Shown here in pieces: positions 23,212-34,391 of a stretch of 64,000 bases of DNA (its first letter is position 1; every line of letters begins with the position of its first letter). The position numbers and the translations under genes are program-made. Origin of the DNA: Bidens hawaiensis (taxonomy: Eukaryota; Streptophyta; Magnoliopsida; Asterales; Asteraceae); assembly GCA_021521415.1 (NCBI GenBank), contig JAIQDT010005499.1, positions 62,001 to 126,000 of the forward strand, read 5' to 3'. The notes below the pieces were generated by a model that had not been told where the DNA came from, did no database searches, and saw only the letters and a program-made list of their open reading frames with translations.

Positions 23212-24645
23212 ATGCGACGTACTCGATCTCTAGGACCACCAGAAGTTGAAGGATTTCCCGAACCAGAGAGAGAGCTTCTTGAGAGACGTCGTACAAAACC
23301 GTCTTCTAGTTCATTTACATCCGTCGGTAATACATTCTCTTCTCCTACTTTATCTGAACCCATCGTTAGGGATAGGATTATGGCCGACGCACCACCGAGG
23401 AGGACAGTCGCAGACCGGGCCCGTCCGGTCGATGCTGGCGCGAGATCCAGCATTGCTCCACCAGCTATAGGAGTTCAAACGACCTGGCAGATTCCATCGA
23501 ACGTTCTGAACACCACTTCTCATTCTGCTCAATTTCACGGGTTGCTCGACGAAAACCCGCATTCACATCTCACTCGCATCGCACGTATTTGCGACACGTT
23601 TCATCTTGCCAACGTATCCGAAGACGCCATCAAACTCCGCATCTTTCCGTTCTCATTCGTTGATCAGGCGAGTCTGTGGCTTGAGTCCCTCCCACAGGGA
23701 TCCATTTATACTTGGGCCGCCATGCAGACCTAGTTCTTGGAAAAATACGATCCTTCGGCTAATGCCGCTCGTTTGCGTAACCAGATTCATTCTTTCCAGA
23801 TGGAGGACACTGAGAGTTTCTACGAGGCATGGGAGAGATTCAAAAACCTACTTGCTTTATGTCCGAACCATGGCTTGCAGGACTGGGCGGTTGTTGAAAA
23901 GTTCTATAACGGAGTGACTTACGCGACTCAGAATATGCTTGACACTGCTGCAGGAGGCAACTTATTGATGAAGAAGGATACCGATGAGTGCATTGCCTTA
24001 TTTAACGATTTAGCCATGAGTGGATACCAGTTACCACCTTCTAAGAGCACCAAAACCATCGACGCGTTATGACGCGGCATACATTCAGTCGACACAAACA
24101 CCGCCCTCGCGGCACAGGTTGAGGCGTTAGCGAAGATTGTGAAGGACCTGCAGGTGAAGAGTAAGTTGTGCGAGATCTGTAGAGGAAGGCATGATACCGT
24201 TCAGTGACCTGTAGGTTTCCAGGAGGAGGCAGTCGACTATGTTAACAATCCGAACCGAAACCTTAATTCTTTTAATTCTTATAATTCGGGTTGGAGAGGT
24301 AACCAAAATCCTAACTGGAGGAACGGAAATCATTCCGGCTTCCAGCCGCGTCAGAGTCTATTCCAGGATTCCGGTGAAGGAGCGAGTGGTGGGGAGAAGA
24401 AGCCGACGCTGGAGGAGATGATGGCACAGCAGACTCAGATGCTGTCGCAGCTTATGACTCGAGAGGATTCCCGTCACAAAGAGACTCAAGAGAAATTTCG
24501 GGAACACGAGTCATTCATGAGAAATCAGGGGGAGTCAATTCAAACTCTTGAGAGGCAGATGGGAGAGATAGCGAATCGTCTGAATGAGAGGCCGCCAGGT
24601 ACACTTCCGAGTAACACTGAGTAGAATCCGAAGGCCTTCGCGAAG
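23212..24645 (+). pseudogene. gag: A2 gag (Athila)
   Basis: The start at 23212 (MRRTRSL) matches A1 and is the first Met after the leader. A disordered Ser/Arg/Pro-rich N-terminus leads to WQIPSNVLN, SAQFHGLLDENPHSHLTR and SFYEAWERFKNLLALCPNH, the conserved gag core, and MLDTAAGGNLLMKK. A zinc knuckle (CEICRGRHDTVQ) lies near 24170-24205; its last Cys codon is now TGA. Stops: TAG at 23731-23733 (CAG expected from A1), TGA after IDAL at 24070-24072, the TGA in the knuckle, and TAG at 24622-24624 (CAG in A1). Reading continues in the same frame after most of them, so decay is recent point mutation. Confidence 0.88.
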
Positions 24646-24648
24646 GCG

Positions 24649-27270
24649 GTGATGACGAGGAGCGGTGCAGGGGCATGTAGTAAGCCAGTGAATCAGGGGC
24701 CTGCGGTAGATGTAGAGGAGCAGGTAGACGAGGAGATTCAGTTGGAGTCTCCACCGGCCAAGAGGGACAGACCCGGAAGTACAGCACAGGCCGAGGACCA
24801 GCCATTACCCAGCACACCACCGAGAGTCTACAAACCTAGACTCCCATTTCCCAGGAGAGTTCGCAGGGATAGAGACGAGGAGCAGAACACTAAATTTCTT
24901 GATCTCCTGAAGCAACTTCACCTTAACATTCCATTCCTTGAGGCACTAACTCAAATGCCGAAATATGCAAAGTTCCTTAAGGATATTCTTTCTAATAAGG
25001 AGAAGTTAGCTGAGGTCTCTTCCATCCCGCTGAGTGCTGGTTGCTCTGCAGTTTTGCAGAGAAAGTTACCGGAAAAGATGTCCGATTCTGGGAGTTTCAC
25101 GATTCCCTGCATCTTGAGTGATAATACGGTTGTTCATGCACTGGCAGATCTTGGTGCCAGTATTAATCTCATGCCGTATTCCGTGTATCGCAAGTTGGGT
25201 TTAGGCGAGCCGAGGCCTACCCGTATGAGTATCCAGCTTGCTGATCGTTCTGTGAAATACCCCCGAGGGGTGGTCGAGAACATGCTAGTTCGTGTCGACA
25301 AGTTCATCTTCCCAGTGGACTTTGTCATCCTGGACATGAACGATGATGATAGTGTCCCTCTTATCTTAGGCCGACCATTCCTTGCCACTGCACAGGCGTT
25401 GATCGACGTCTGCGAGGGTAAGTTAATTCTGAGAGTTGGGGATGAGAACGTCACCTTTGACGTTCGACAGTCACTGAAACACCCCAAGTCTGCTGATGAC
25501 TCCTTATACTTCATTGATACCATCATGGAGCATGTTGGGGAGTCTTTCAGCGAAATTTGTGGAGGATCTGCCTCCGACACCCAGATTCTCGATAGGGAGA
25601 TTCCGGAGATTGAAATGGTTGCCATGACCAAGCAGTCCCTAGATGACGACACCGAGTCGCATAACCCTGAATCTGGCGTGTCTGCCGAGATCGTACGAGA
25701 CGATCCGATGGACCGACCTCCGGTCGAGAGCCCTCCTTCTTCCTTAGAGCTTAGGGATCTGCCTGCCCATCTTGAGTACGCATTTTTAGATGAAGATAGG
25801 AAGCTTCCAGTTATCATTGCATCTGCTTTGACGGAGGTCGAGAAGGAGAAGTTGTTGAGGGTGCCACGAGAGCACAAAGAGGCAATTGCATGGAAGATTA
25901 TCGACATCAAGGGTATCAACCCTTCGTTTTGCACTCATAAAATCCTCATGGAGGAAAATTTCAAAACTGTCGTCCAGCCGCAACGGCGGCTTAATCCGAA
26001 AATGCAAGAGGTCGTAAAGAAGGAGATCATTAAACTCCTTGATGCGGGGATCATTTTCCCCATTTCTGATAGTGCTTGGGTGAGTCCAGTCCAAGTGGTT
26101 CCTAAAACGGGTGGCATGACTGTCATCACCAATGAGAAGAATGAGCTTATCCCCACTAGGACTGTGACGGGATGGCGAGTCTGCATCGACTATCGCCGAC
26201 TGAATGATGCCACCAGGAAAGACCACTTTCATTTACCTTTCATTGATCAAATGTTGGAGCGTTTAGCGGGTCAACAGTACTACTGCTTCTTGGATGGTTT
26301 CTCCGGGTATTTCCAGATTCCCATAGCTCCCGATGACCAGGAGAAAACCATTTTCACCTGCCCTTACGGTACGTTTGCCTACAAACGTATGCCGTTCGGA
26401 CTGTGTAATGCTCCAGCCACATTCCAGAGGTGTATGGTGGCCATTTTCCATGATATGATCGAGGACTCCATGTAGGTATTCATGGACGATTTTTCCGTAT
26501 TTGGGAGTTCCTTCGATCATTGCTTATCTAATCTTGAGAGGATGATGTCCCGTTGCGTTGATACCAACCTAGTCCTTAACTGGGAGAAGTGTCATTTCAT
26601 GGTTCGCGAGGGCATTGTTCTAGGTCATCGGATCTCGAGTGCGGGGATAGAGGTTGATAAAGCGAAGGTCGAGACCATTTCTAATCTTCCCCCACCCACC
26701 TCTGTGAGATCCATTCGTAGCTTTCTAGGTCATGCCGGGTTCTACCGCCTGTTCATTAAAGATTTCTCAAAAATCGCGAGACCCATGACTAATCTTTTGG
26801 AGAAGGATGCTCCATTTGTTTTTTCCGAGCAGTGTATCGAGGCGTTTGATCTTCTAAAAGACAAACTCGTTAACGCCCCGATCATGGTTGCTCCCGACTG
26901 GTCGTCACCATTCGAGTTGATGTGTGACGCGAGCGACTTCGCAGTCGGAGCAGTTCTTGGACAACGGAAGGATAAATATTTCCATCCGATCTACTATGAG
27001 AGCCGGACCTTAAACGGCGCACAGGAAAGCTACACCACCACCAAAAAGGAGCTTTTAGTTGTGGTGTTCGCTTTCGAAAATTTAGGTCCTATCTGGTTTT
27101 GTCCAAAACGATTGTTTATACGGATCATGCTGCTATTCGTTATCTCTTCAGCAAGCAGGATGCCAAACCTCGTCTTATCCGTTGGATCCTGTTGCTTCAA
27201 GAGTTTGATATTGAGATCCGTGATAAAAAGGGGGCCGAGAATGTTGCTGCCGATCATCTTTCACGACTAG
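24649..27270 (+). pseudogene. pol: A2 protease, reverse transcriptase and RNase H (Athila)
   Basis: One frame runs for 608 codons. The protease ALADLGASINLMPYSVY is at about residues 165-181, with LILGRPF downstream. RT motifs are WVSPVQVVPKTGGM, WRVCIDYRRLNDATRK, FLDGFSGYFQIPIAP and MPFGLCNAPATFQR. A TAG (26473-26475) falls just before the catalytic FMDDF box. The frame resumes at once (26482) into VLGHRISSAGIEVD, FLGHAGFYRLFIKDFSKIA and RNase H ([19 protein letters not shown]). Near 27085 a small indel moves the rest of RNase H into the next frame. Confidence 0.9.
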
Positions 27271-28657
27271 AAGGTGCTGAGTTAGGAGATTCGGGGGGCA
27301 GGATCAACGACCGTTTTCCGACGGAAAGTCTCATGTTCGTTAAGGCACAGGAGGAAGGTTTTCCATCGTTCGCTGACTTCGCAAACTATCTTGCTGATGG
27401 ATACCTCCCGAAAATGTCTTACCAGCAAAAGAAGAAATTCTTTGCTGATGTTAAGTTCTACCTATGGGACGACCCGTATCTTTTCCGTGTTGGTGCTAAT
27501 CAGTTAATTAGGAGATGTGTAGATGCAAAGGAGGGATGGCAGATTCTGAGCCATTGTCATTTGGGACCGACAGGAGGTCACCATGGTGCAAGTTCGACAG
27601 CGAAGAAGGTATTTGATTCTGGATTCTATTGGCCTTCTATTTTCAAATACGCACATGAGTTTGCTAAAAATTGTGACCGATGTCAACGTGTTGGTAATAT
27701 CTCATCCCGGAATGAGATGCCCCAAAATGCGATTCAGGTATGCGAGGTTTTTGACATTTGGGGTATCGATTTTATGGGCCCGTTCCCGTCGTCTAGAGGG
27801 AACAAGTACATTCTTGTGGCTGTTGATTACGTTTCCAAGTGGGTCGAGGCCAAAGCATTGCCCACTAACGACACCCAAGTTGTAGTGAGATTTTTAAAAG
27901 GTTTGTTTCCCCTTTTTGGAGTCCCGAAGGCCTTGTTCAGTGATCGAGGTACTCACTTCTGCAATGCGCAGATGGAGAAGGCGTTGCAGCGCTATGGGGT
28001 CATCCACCGGCTTGCGACCGCCTACCACCCACAGACCAGTGGGCAAGTAGAAGTGAGTAATCGGGGAATTAAACGTATTCTCGAGAAAACGGTTGGTTCA
28101 AATCGTCGGGATTGGTCCGACAAATTGGATGACGCTCTGTGGGCTTTCCGTACAGCCTACAAGATTCCGACTGGTTCCACACCATTTCGGATGATTTATG
28201 GGAAGGCATGTCATCTTCCTGTTGTTGATTTACCCAACACCGCGCTTCATGGGCCCTTCAAAGGGTTAATCTTGATTTACCCGCCGCGGAGGGTAATCGT
28301 TTCCATCAGTTGCACGAGTTGGAGGAGCTCCGGGATGACGCATATGCACAATCATTTCGGTATAAGGAGCGGACGAAGGAACTGCATGATAGAAAGCAGA
28401 AGGGTAATAAGCAGTTCAAGTGTGGGGATAAGGTTTTATTGTATAACTCTCGGTTGAGGTTATTCCCGGGAAAGTTGAAATCCCGATGGTCGGGACGGTT
28501 CACGGTCACTGAGGTTTTCCCGTATGGCACGATTGAGATACAAGATCGAAGCGGGAAGTTTAAAGTGAACGGCCATAGATTGAAGCACTACATTGGAGAG
28601 CCGATAACTGATCAGACAGTTGAGGTGTTCTACCTTGACTCATTCACCGAGGATTAG
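27099..28657 (+). pseudogene. pol: A2 RNase H end and integrase (Athila)
   Basis: The frame at 27099-28457 covers the RNase H end ([24 protein letters not shown]), the integrase zinc domain ([21 protein letters not shown]) and a core with all three acidic residues ([29 protein letters not shown]). A short scrambled stretch after ACHLPV (28225-28310) shifts the frame. The C-terminal part is read at 28310-28657 ([39 protein letters not shown]) and ends with TAG. There is no chromodomain, as expected for Athila. Confidence 0.9.
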
Positions 28658-30390
28658 TCGTGATGGATGCATCACTCGGGAGACAGCCCGAGTTGTAGAG
28701 TTTGTATTATGATTCTCTTTATTATCTGTTTTTATTTGTTTTATTTCTATTTATATATAAACATAAAATTACAAAAAAATATAAATATTTAAAAAAATCA
28801 AAAAAATTAAAAAATTCGAAAAAAACAAAAATATGTTTATTTCTTATGTTTTTGTTTTCTATTTTGTACGCCGCTACATGCGAGCGAGTTTGAGTTGTTA
28901 CAGGTATTATTATGCGCATGGTAGCTCGGATGGCATTTTGGAACTGGTTCACCCGAGGTTGCGGCCGCGAATGAAATGCTATACGGTCGTTCGTTCGAAT
29001 CATACACAGCTGAAGAACAATCTGCATCTAAACCAGGGGAGTAACCCGTTCTCTATTTTAATTTCTGTTCTTTAAAGTTTTTATTTCATGCTTTACATTT
29101 TATTTTTTTTTATTTCTTTTCCTTGTTCTCATCGAGGACGATTTCGTTCTAGAAGAAAAAATAAATTTAAAAAAAATAAATAAATAAATAAAAAAAAATA
29201 AAAATGTCCCTTGTTTTTAGTTCTTTTGCGCTAAAGTCGGAGATGATGATTTTATTCGGAAATCTGTTTTTCAAACTACTAATAATATGAGATAAATAAA
29301 AGAAAACACAATTAACTTGGGATGTGTCGGTAGGCTCAGCCTTGAAAATGAAAGGGCAAATTTGATAAAACGGTTAAACGGAAATCTTTTGTGGGTAAAG
29401 CGTTTTGTCCGTGGAAAACAAGCAATGAAAGGTCGGGCCATACTCAAGCCTCAAATTTTGGTATGAAAAATTGGAAATATCAAGAGTTTTAAAAAAATCT
29501 GAATACGTTATCATATGATGCTTGGGTAGGTTTAACGTTAGAGTATGCCGTGTAGCCTGTGATATAAATCTTAAAATGATAGTTTAGTGTTTCACACCTC
29601 ATCGGCGTATGGTTTTATAACCTTAAATCCTGTATTGATGGGATGCTTCGGGTCTGGAGACCATGGGTCTGTATGCAATCTATTTAGCTGGGTATTCACA
29701 ATTCCTAAGTGGGGTTGTAGATATTTAAAATAAAGCCAAAGAGCAAACCCTTTTAAGTCTATAAACATGATCACAACAGTACGAAAGTACAAATATACTA
29801 CAGACTTGATCATCCACGCTGTTAGTCATGTGGGGTCCCCTTGCTCGCGTCTCATTACCATTAAGAAACGGACCACAAGGGACACGCTACATGTAAGCCC
29901 TACAGATAAAATTTTGCATACTCACCTATGGTTATGGATTTGGGGTATTGCTTGATAACGGGGGTATGTCATGTTGTGGGGAGCACTGGTTATAAATAAT
30001 TGAACCTTAATCATATCTAATGGCTGCTTGGTAGACTTTGATGCTTAAACTTAGGTGGATAAACAATACCTTTGATCATCTTAACTATTCATAAATATTG
30101 AGCAACAAAGTTTTAAATCTGCTAACTTTGAGGTTTAAGTCAAGTTGGGGTGGTCCGGTCCGGTAAAAGCAGAAAATAAGCGGGTCTTAATTGTGTAAAC
30201 CACTAAGTAATATTATTGTCGGATCTTATTTGTCCCGGTAAAGATTAAGGCATGGGTTTAGGTGGACAACAATATCGATGATCGCGGTTTTTGCGTTTTT
30301 CTGAGCTTTAAAATATAACTTATATGTTTGATTTAACTTTGATTTTCTGATTCTGATCCAACTGCATTAGACTTTTTCAGGGACGAAAAA
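28658..30390 (+). other. A2 3' non-coding region
   Basis: No ORF of note; some Athila elements carry an env-like ORF here and this one does not. Two perfect hairpins follow the pol stop: GTGATG/CATCAC (28660-28675) and ACTCGGG/CCCGAGT (28674-28693). A- and TAAA-rich tracts lie at 28760-28830 and 29150-29205. The remainder is unremarkable AT-rich sequence. Confidence 0.7.
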
Positions 30391-30410
30391 GGTTTAAGTG
30401 TGGGGATGAT
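30391..30410 (+). other. A2 polypurine tract
   Basis: GGTTTAAGTGTGGGGATGAT directly precedes the 3' LTR. A purine-rich AGTGTGGGGATGA tract is typical for plus-strand priming in Athila and Tat elements. Confidence 0.8.
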
Positions 30411-31453
30411 TGATGTGTTGAATAACACACTTATATTTCATTTCAATTTTATGATGTTTTAATGATTTAATATCAAATTTATGTAAGTTTAGGGGGTTAA
30501 GTGCAAAGTTTTACAAAGTTGAAATGTTTTGTGTAGGTTATGGAAAGATGTGGAAAAAAAGGCAAGAAAAAGAGAACTTGGAGGGTTTAAGTGTCAAAGT
30601 TTCAAAGTTTAATCAAGGCCCGACCCAAGCCCACTTCTTAAAAGCCTTTTATGTTATAATATTTAATTAATATCAAGAGTTATCAGCCATTCATTAGGCC
30701 CTAATCCCGAAATACAAAAGAAAGAACTCAAAACCCTAACTTGGGCAGCAGCTGCGATCGCAGCTACAGTACCCGGCGGCAGCAAAGAAAAAAAAGAACA
30801 AGAGGCGGCCAGGGGCCGTTGTGACGGCTGAGGAAGAAGGAGAACATCAAGGAGGTCTTGTTGCAGCTATTAGAGACAATAATCATTCATAATCTCTGCC
30901 ATAAACCTTGAGTATACATCTTTAAACTTTTGGTTATGTTCAAGAACCCTAACTTTGATTGATTTGGTCTTTTGTTTTACATTGTTTTGCAATTGATTGA
31001 TAGATTGACTTGTTATTGATTGAGTTTGGATCTTGAATGAGTTTTATGATGTTTATATTGATGTTTATGATGTTTACTTTGATTGTTTGTGGCTGTCCAA
31101 AATCTATGTTAGGCTAAACTTATTTGTTCTACCTAGGATAGATGATTGTTGAGTAGTTTTAACTTGTTTAATAGATTGTTAATGTTCAAGACTTAAATTA
31201 TTGATGTAAAGTTTAACTAAAACATGAGTTAGATTGTGTGTGATGGTTGTGTTTCATTTGTTATTAATTATAATCCTCTTGCATTAGTTAATTGAATCGG
31301 TTTTGATTAATTGATTGCTTGTTAAGCTCTTTACTTGGTGTTTTGGGTTTATTTGCGGGAAGTACAACCGTAGGGATAAGTGGGTAATATATCATCTAAA
31401 ATCAGTTAAAATACACCTTCTTTGAGACCGAGAGGTGATAAGAAGTAACATTG
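30411..31453 (+). repeat. A2 3' LTR, first part
   Basis: This matches 21312-22354 of the 5' LTR almost base for base. It is interrupted at the K insertion after CATTG (31449-31453). The rest of the LTR resumes at 42305. Confidence 0.95.
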
Positions 31454-34223
31454 TGTCACACACTCAAAATCCACTAACGGAGTTTGACCATCAGAGGGTG
31501 TGAACTAACAGGATCGGAATCATTAGTTATAATCAAACCATAAAAACGTTTAAATGACAATAAGTGCGGAAGCGTAAAACCATAGAAACCAATGTTGCGT
31601 CACGCAGAACGACTTAAAAACCCAATGATAACAGTTTAAAATAAGTTTGCATAATTAAAAGTGTTTCAAGCAATGCATGATCCTAAACCGCGCGCCCGCC
31701 TCGGCTACCTGAGAATAACATACTAAAAGTGTCAACAAGGGGTTGGTGAGTTCACAAGTTTATATAAAATAAAACGTTTTGCGTTCAGCGTTTTGCGTTA
31801 AGCGTTATGCGTTAAGCGTTTTGCGTTCAGCGTTTTGCGTTAAGCGTTTTGCGTTACCAGATAGTGTTATGTCAATTATATATCTATAGGTTGCTAGCCT
31901 ATAAAACAAGTATTACTAAGTGTTCGACACCGAAGCTGACTGTTTATCATTTGCCTTGCCACCAGGTCTATCCCGACCATGGTATGTGTTTAGCCAAGAT
32001 TACACCCACTCGACCTCCAGTCGAGTTTAGCGTTGGGTGGGGTTTGTCAAACCCAGTAGTACTACTCAACAATGACTCGCTATTATCCAATATTAAACGG
32101 TTCGATGTGAATGAAGGCCTTTTTAGTTAACGCGTTTGCCACTTAGTCTTTACAAGTGATATATAATCTATATTAACAAAATCTTAAATGCGTTTTCGGA
32201 GTATGTTATCTCCCCATGTGAAAAGCGTTTGAAAACAGTTTAAAGGGGTAAGTGAAACTCACTGTTTGCGAAGAATTCCCAAAATAAATCACCAAGTGAT
32301 GCGTGTCAAAGAAAACTCTCTCTAACGTTCTAAAACAACAAGAAGATTTTCTAAGTATCGGAACTAATATCGAGTCTCTAGACCCGGCACATAATTCCTA
32401 ATCACAAGATACGTTTCGTGTTTGTTTGTGAATCGTGTGTGACTTAACGAGTACATTTGTGATACGATACGTGTGTGAACAATTATTTACGTGTCATGTA
32501 TTAATAACGTATATCACTAGCAACTATTCCCCGCAGGGGCAATTTGGTCAAAATACCACACTTATTTAGCAAGTATTCCCCGTAGGGGCAATTTGGTCAA
32601 AACATAACAATTAACTAGCAACTAGCACTTTTCATGCATTTTCACAAAGTTCGGCAGTTAACTTTACCGAGACAGAATTCTACTTGAAAGACTATACTAT
32701 TCCACCGATCATAGCATCTCAATTAATTCATCAAAAATCATCACGAAAGCATACATGTATTAGGTTTCCAGAACATGTTTTATTTTATTTTTATTCCACA
32801 TAGGTTTCTCACAATGATCAAAACATTACAGCAAACTCATAACAGTCAAATTCATGCGCAACAGAATGTTATTTGAAATTCCCGTTAAATGAAAAATCCA
32901 AAAGATGCAAGACCACTTGGCTTAGGTTCCTAACTCAACAAGTCAACTTCCAGATGTGGAACCAACCCAATTGGTCTCGTAGTTCATGAGATATAATATT
33001 TACAAAACAACCTAACAGCAGGTCTAACAACTCAGCTTTGCACAATGTTTTTGTAAAATCATAAAGCTTAACTTTTACACGTCCAAAAATTGCAAATTTA
33101 TATTTTTTAGAAACTAGACTCAACCTATTTTACTGTAGTATCAATAATCTCAACCAATTCTTATATTAACATTTAGTTACAGTTGTCTAATCATAACTTA
33201 CAATCTGTCCAGTACCAGTTTTGACCTTTAATCGCATTTAAATCGTTTGACCAACCAAAACACCTCCAAATTAGGCGTGGTTAGACTTTCTGAAAACTAG
33301 ACTCAGAGTACTACCTTGTAGACTCATAATTAGCTCAGTTTGCTTATATACTCAACAAGTTACACACCGTTCAATTTTAACAATCACTGCTGTCAAACTC
33401 AGCAAGCATAAACAATCATCTAACATGCATCCTAAGCATATGACATAACTCAAAACATGCAATAAACATTATTAATCATAAAAATCAGTAGTAACCCTTT
33501 GGGGTTTACAAACAATTAATGATTCATCAATCTTTCACCGTTCAAAATCACATATGACTATCAATATCAATCACTAACACATAATTAATCATCCTCTAGC
33601 CATAATCAATCATAAAACACTTAATATATGATATTCAATAGTTAGGGTTTCATATATATACCTTAAAAACGCAGAGATAACCAAGAGAAACGCGAGAGGT
33701 GCTTAGAAACGAGTGTAGGATGCTTCAATTGTGAAAACCAAGATCAAACAAGGGTGGTATGGTGGTGATGTATGGCTGCCGATCGCAAGAGGGGAGGGGG
33801 GTGAGGTGCCGTCGGGTTTTTGAGAGAGAAAGGGAAAGAGATTAGGGTTTTTGATTTATATTATTAATAATAATAAGTTACATCAAGGCCCCTCCACTTC
33901 TAAACATTATTTTTCTAGCTTAATCTAAGTTGTTTGCATCTTGAGTTAACGTTTTAAGCAATATTATCACATAACACATAAGTCTAACACATAATTATCT
34001 TATAATTATTGTTTTGACGGTTTTCGTTTATTCACCAATGGTTTGCGTCAATTCGTTTGCGTTTCGGTGCAATTCCCGAAAGACTGCACATGTAGTAAGT
34101 GTCAAGCGTCATTTAAACCCTAGTTTAAATGTAATGAGGTGTGCGTTATAGATTCAATGATCTTTAAGTTTGAATTGACGGAGTTGAGTTAACGGAGTTA
34201 ACCTGAAATTAACGATTGTCACA
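31454..34223 (-). repeat. K 3' LTR (2770 bp)
   Basis: On the minus strand it runs from TGTGACAATCG to GTGTGTGACA. It contains a 14-bp minisatellite (31773-31857) and a tandem pair of about 40 bp sharing GGGGCAATTTGGTCAAAA (32527-32600). The 62-codon ORF at 32935-33123 recurs in the other LTR at 41012-41200 and only reflects LTR duplication. Confidence 0.95.
31773..31857. repeat. 14-bp minisatellite in K 3' LTR
   Basis: About six units of AGCGTTTTGCGTTA with variants. The other LTR has six units at about 39850-39935 with a different order of variants. Confidence 0.9.
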
Positions 34224-34240
34224 TCATTCCCATGTTAAAG
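34224..34240 (-). other. K polypurine tract region
   Basis: On the minus strand AACATGGGAATGA directly precedes the 3' LTR. It is purine-rich and in the right place for the PPT; the exact limits are uncertain. Positions 34241-34391 between it and the pol stop show nothing further. Confidence 0.6.
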
Positions 34241-34391
34241 AATTTTCGTCCCGAAAATTTGAGTTAAGTCGTGATGAGTGTCTGAAAAAGTAAGAAAAAT
34301 TTTCAGTTTGTCATATCATCCCCTAGTAGAAAGAAATTTCGTCCCGAAATTTAATTCATACCTCCGGTGATTTCTGACGGTTTGTCGGGTT

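Noticed and set aside
25140..25200. Athila protease DLGAS seen as a broken active site
   Set aside because: Both A1 and A2 have it; to my knowledge DLGAS is usual in this lineage, unlike the true Asp loss in T (VNGGRS).
25134..25934. 266-codon minus-strand ORF over A2 protease/RT
   Set aside because: Opposite-strand shadow of pol; its composition is explained by the sense frame. The same shadow appears in A1.
31773..31857. Regular short repeats suggesting a CRISPR-like array
   Set aside because: 14-bp direct units without spacers, inside a retrotransposon LTR of a plant genome; it is a minisatellite.
32935..33123. 62-codon ORF found twice (also 41012-41200)
   Set aside because: It lies in both LTRs of K and recurs only because LTRs are duplicates; no motif or start context supports a gene.
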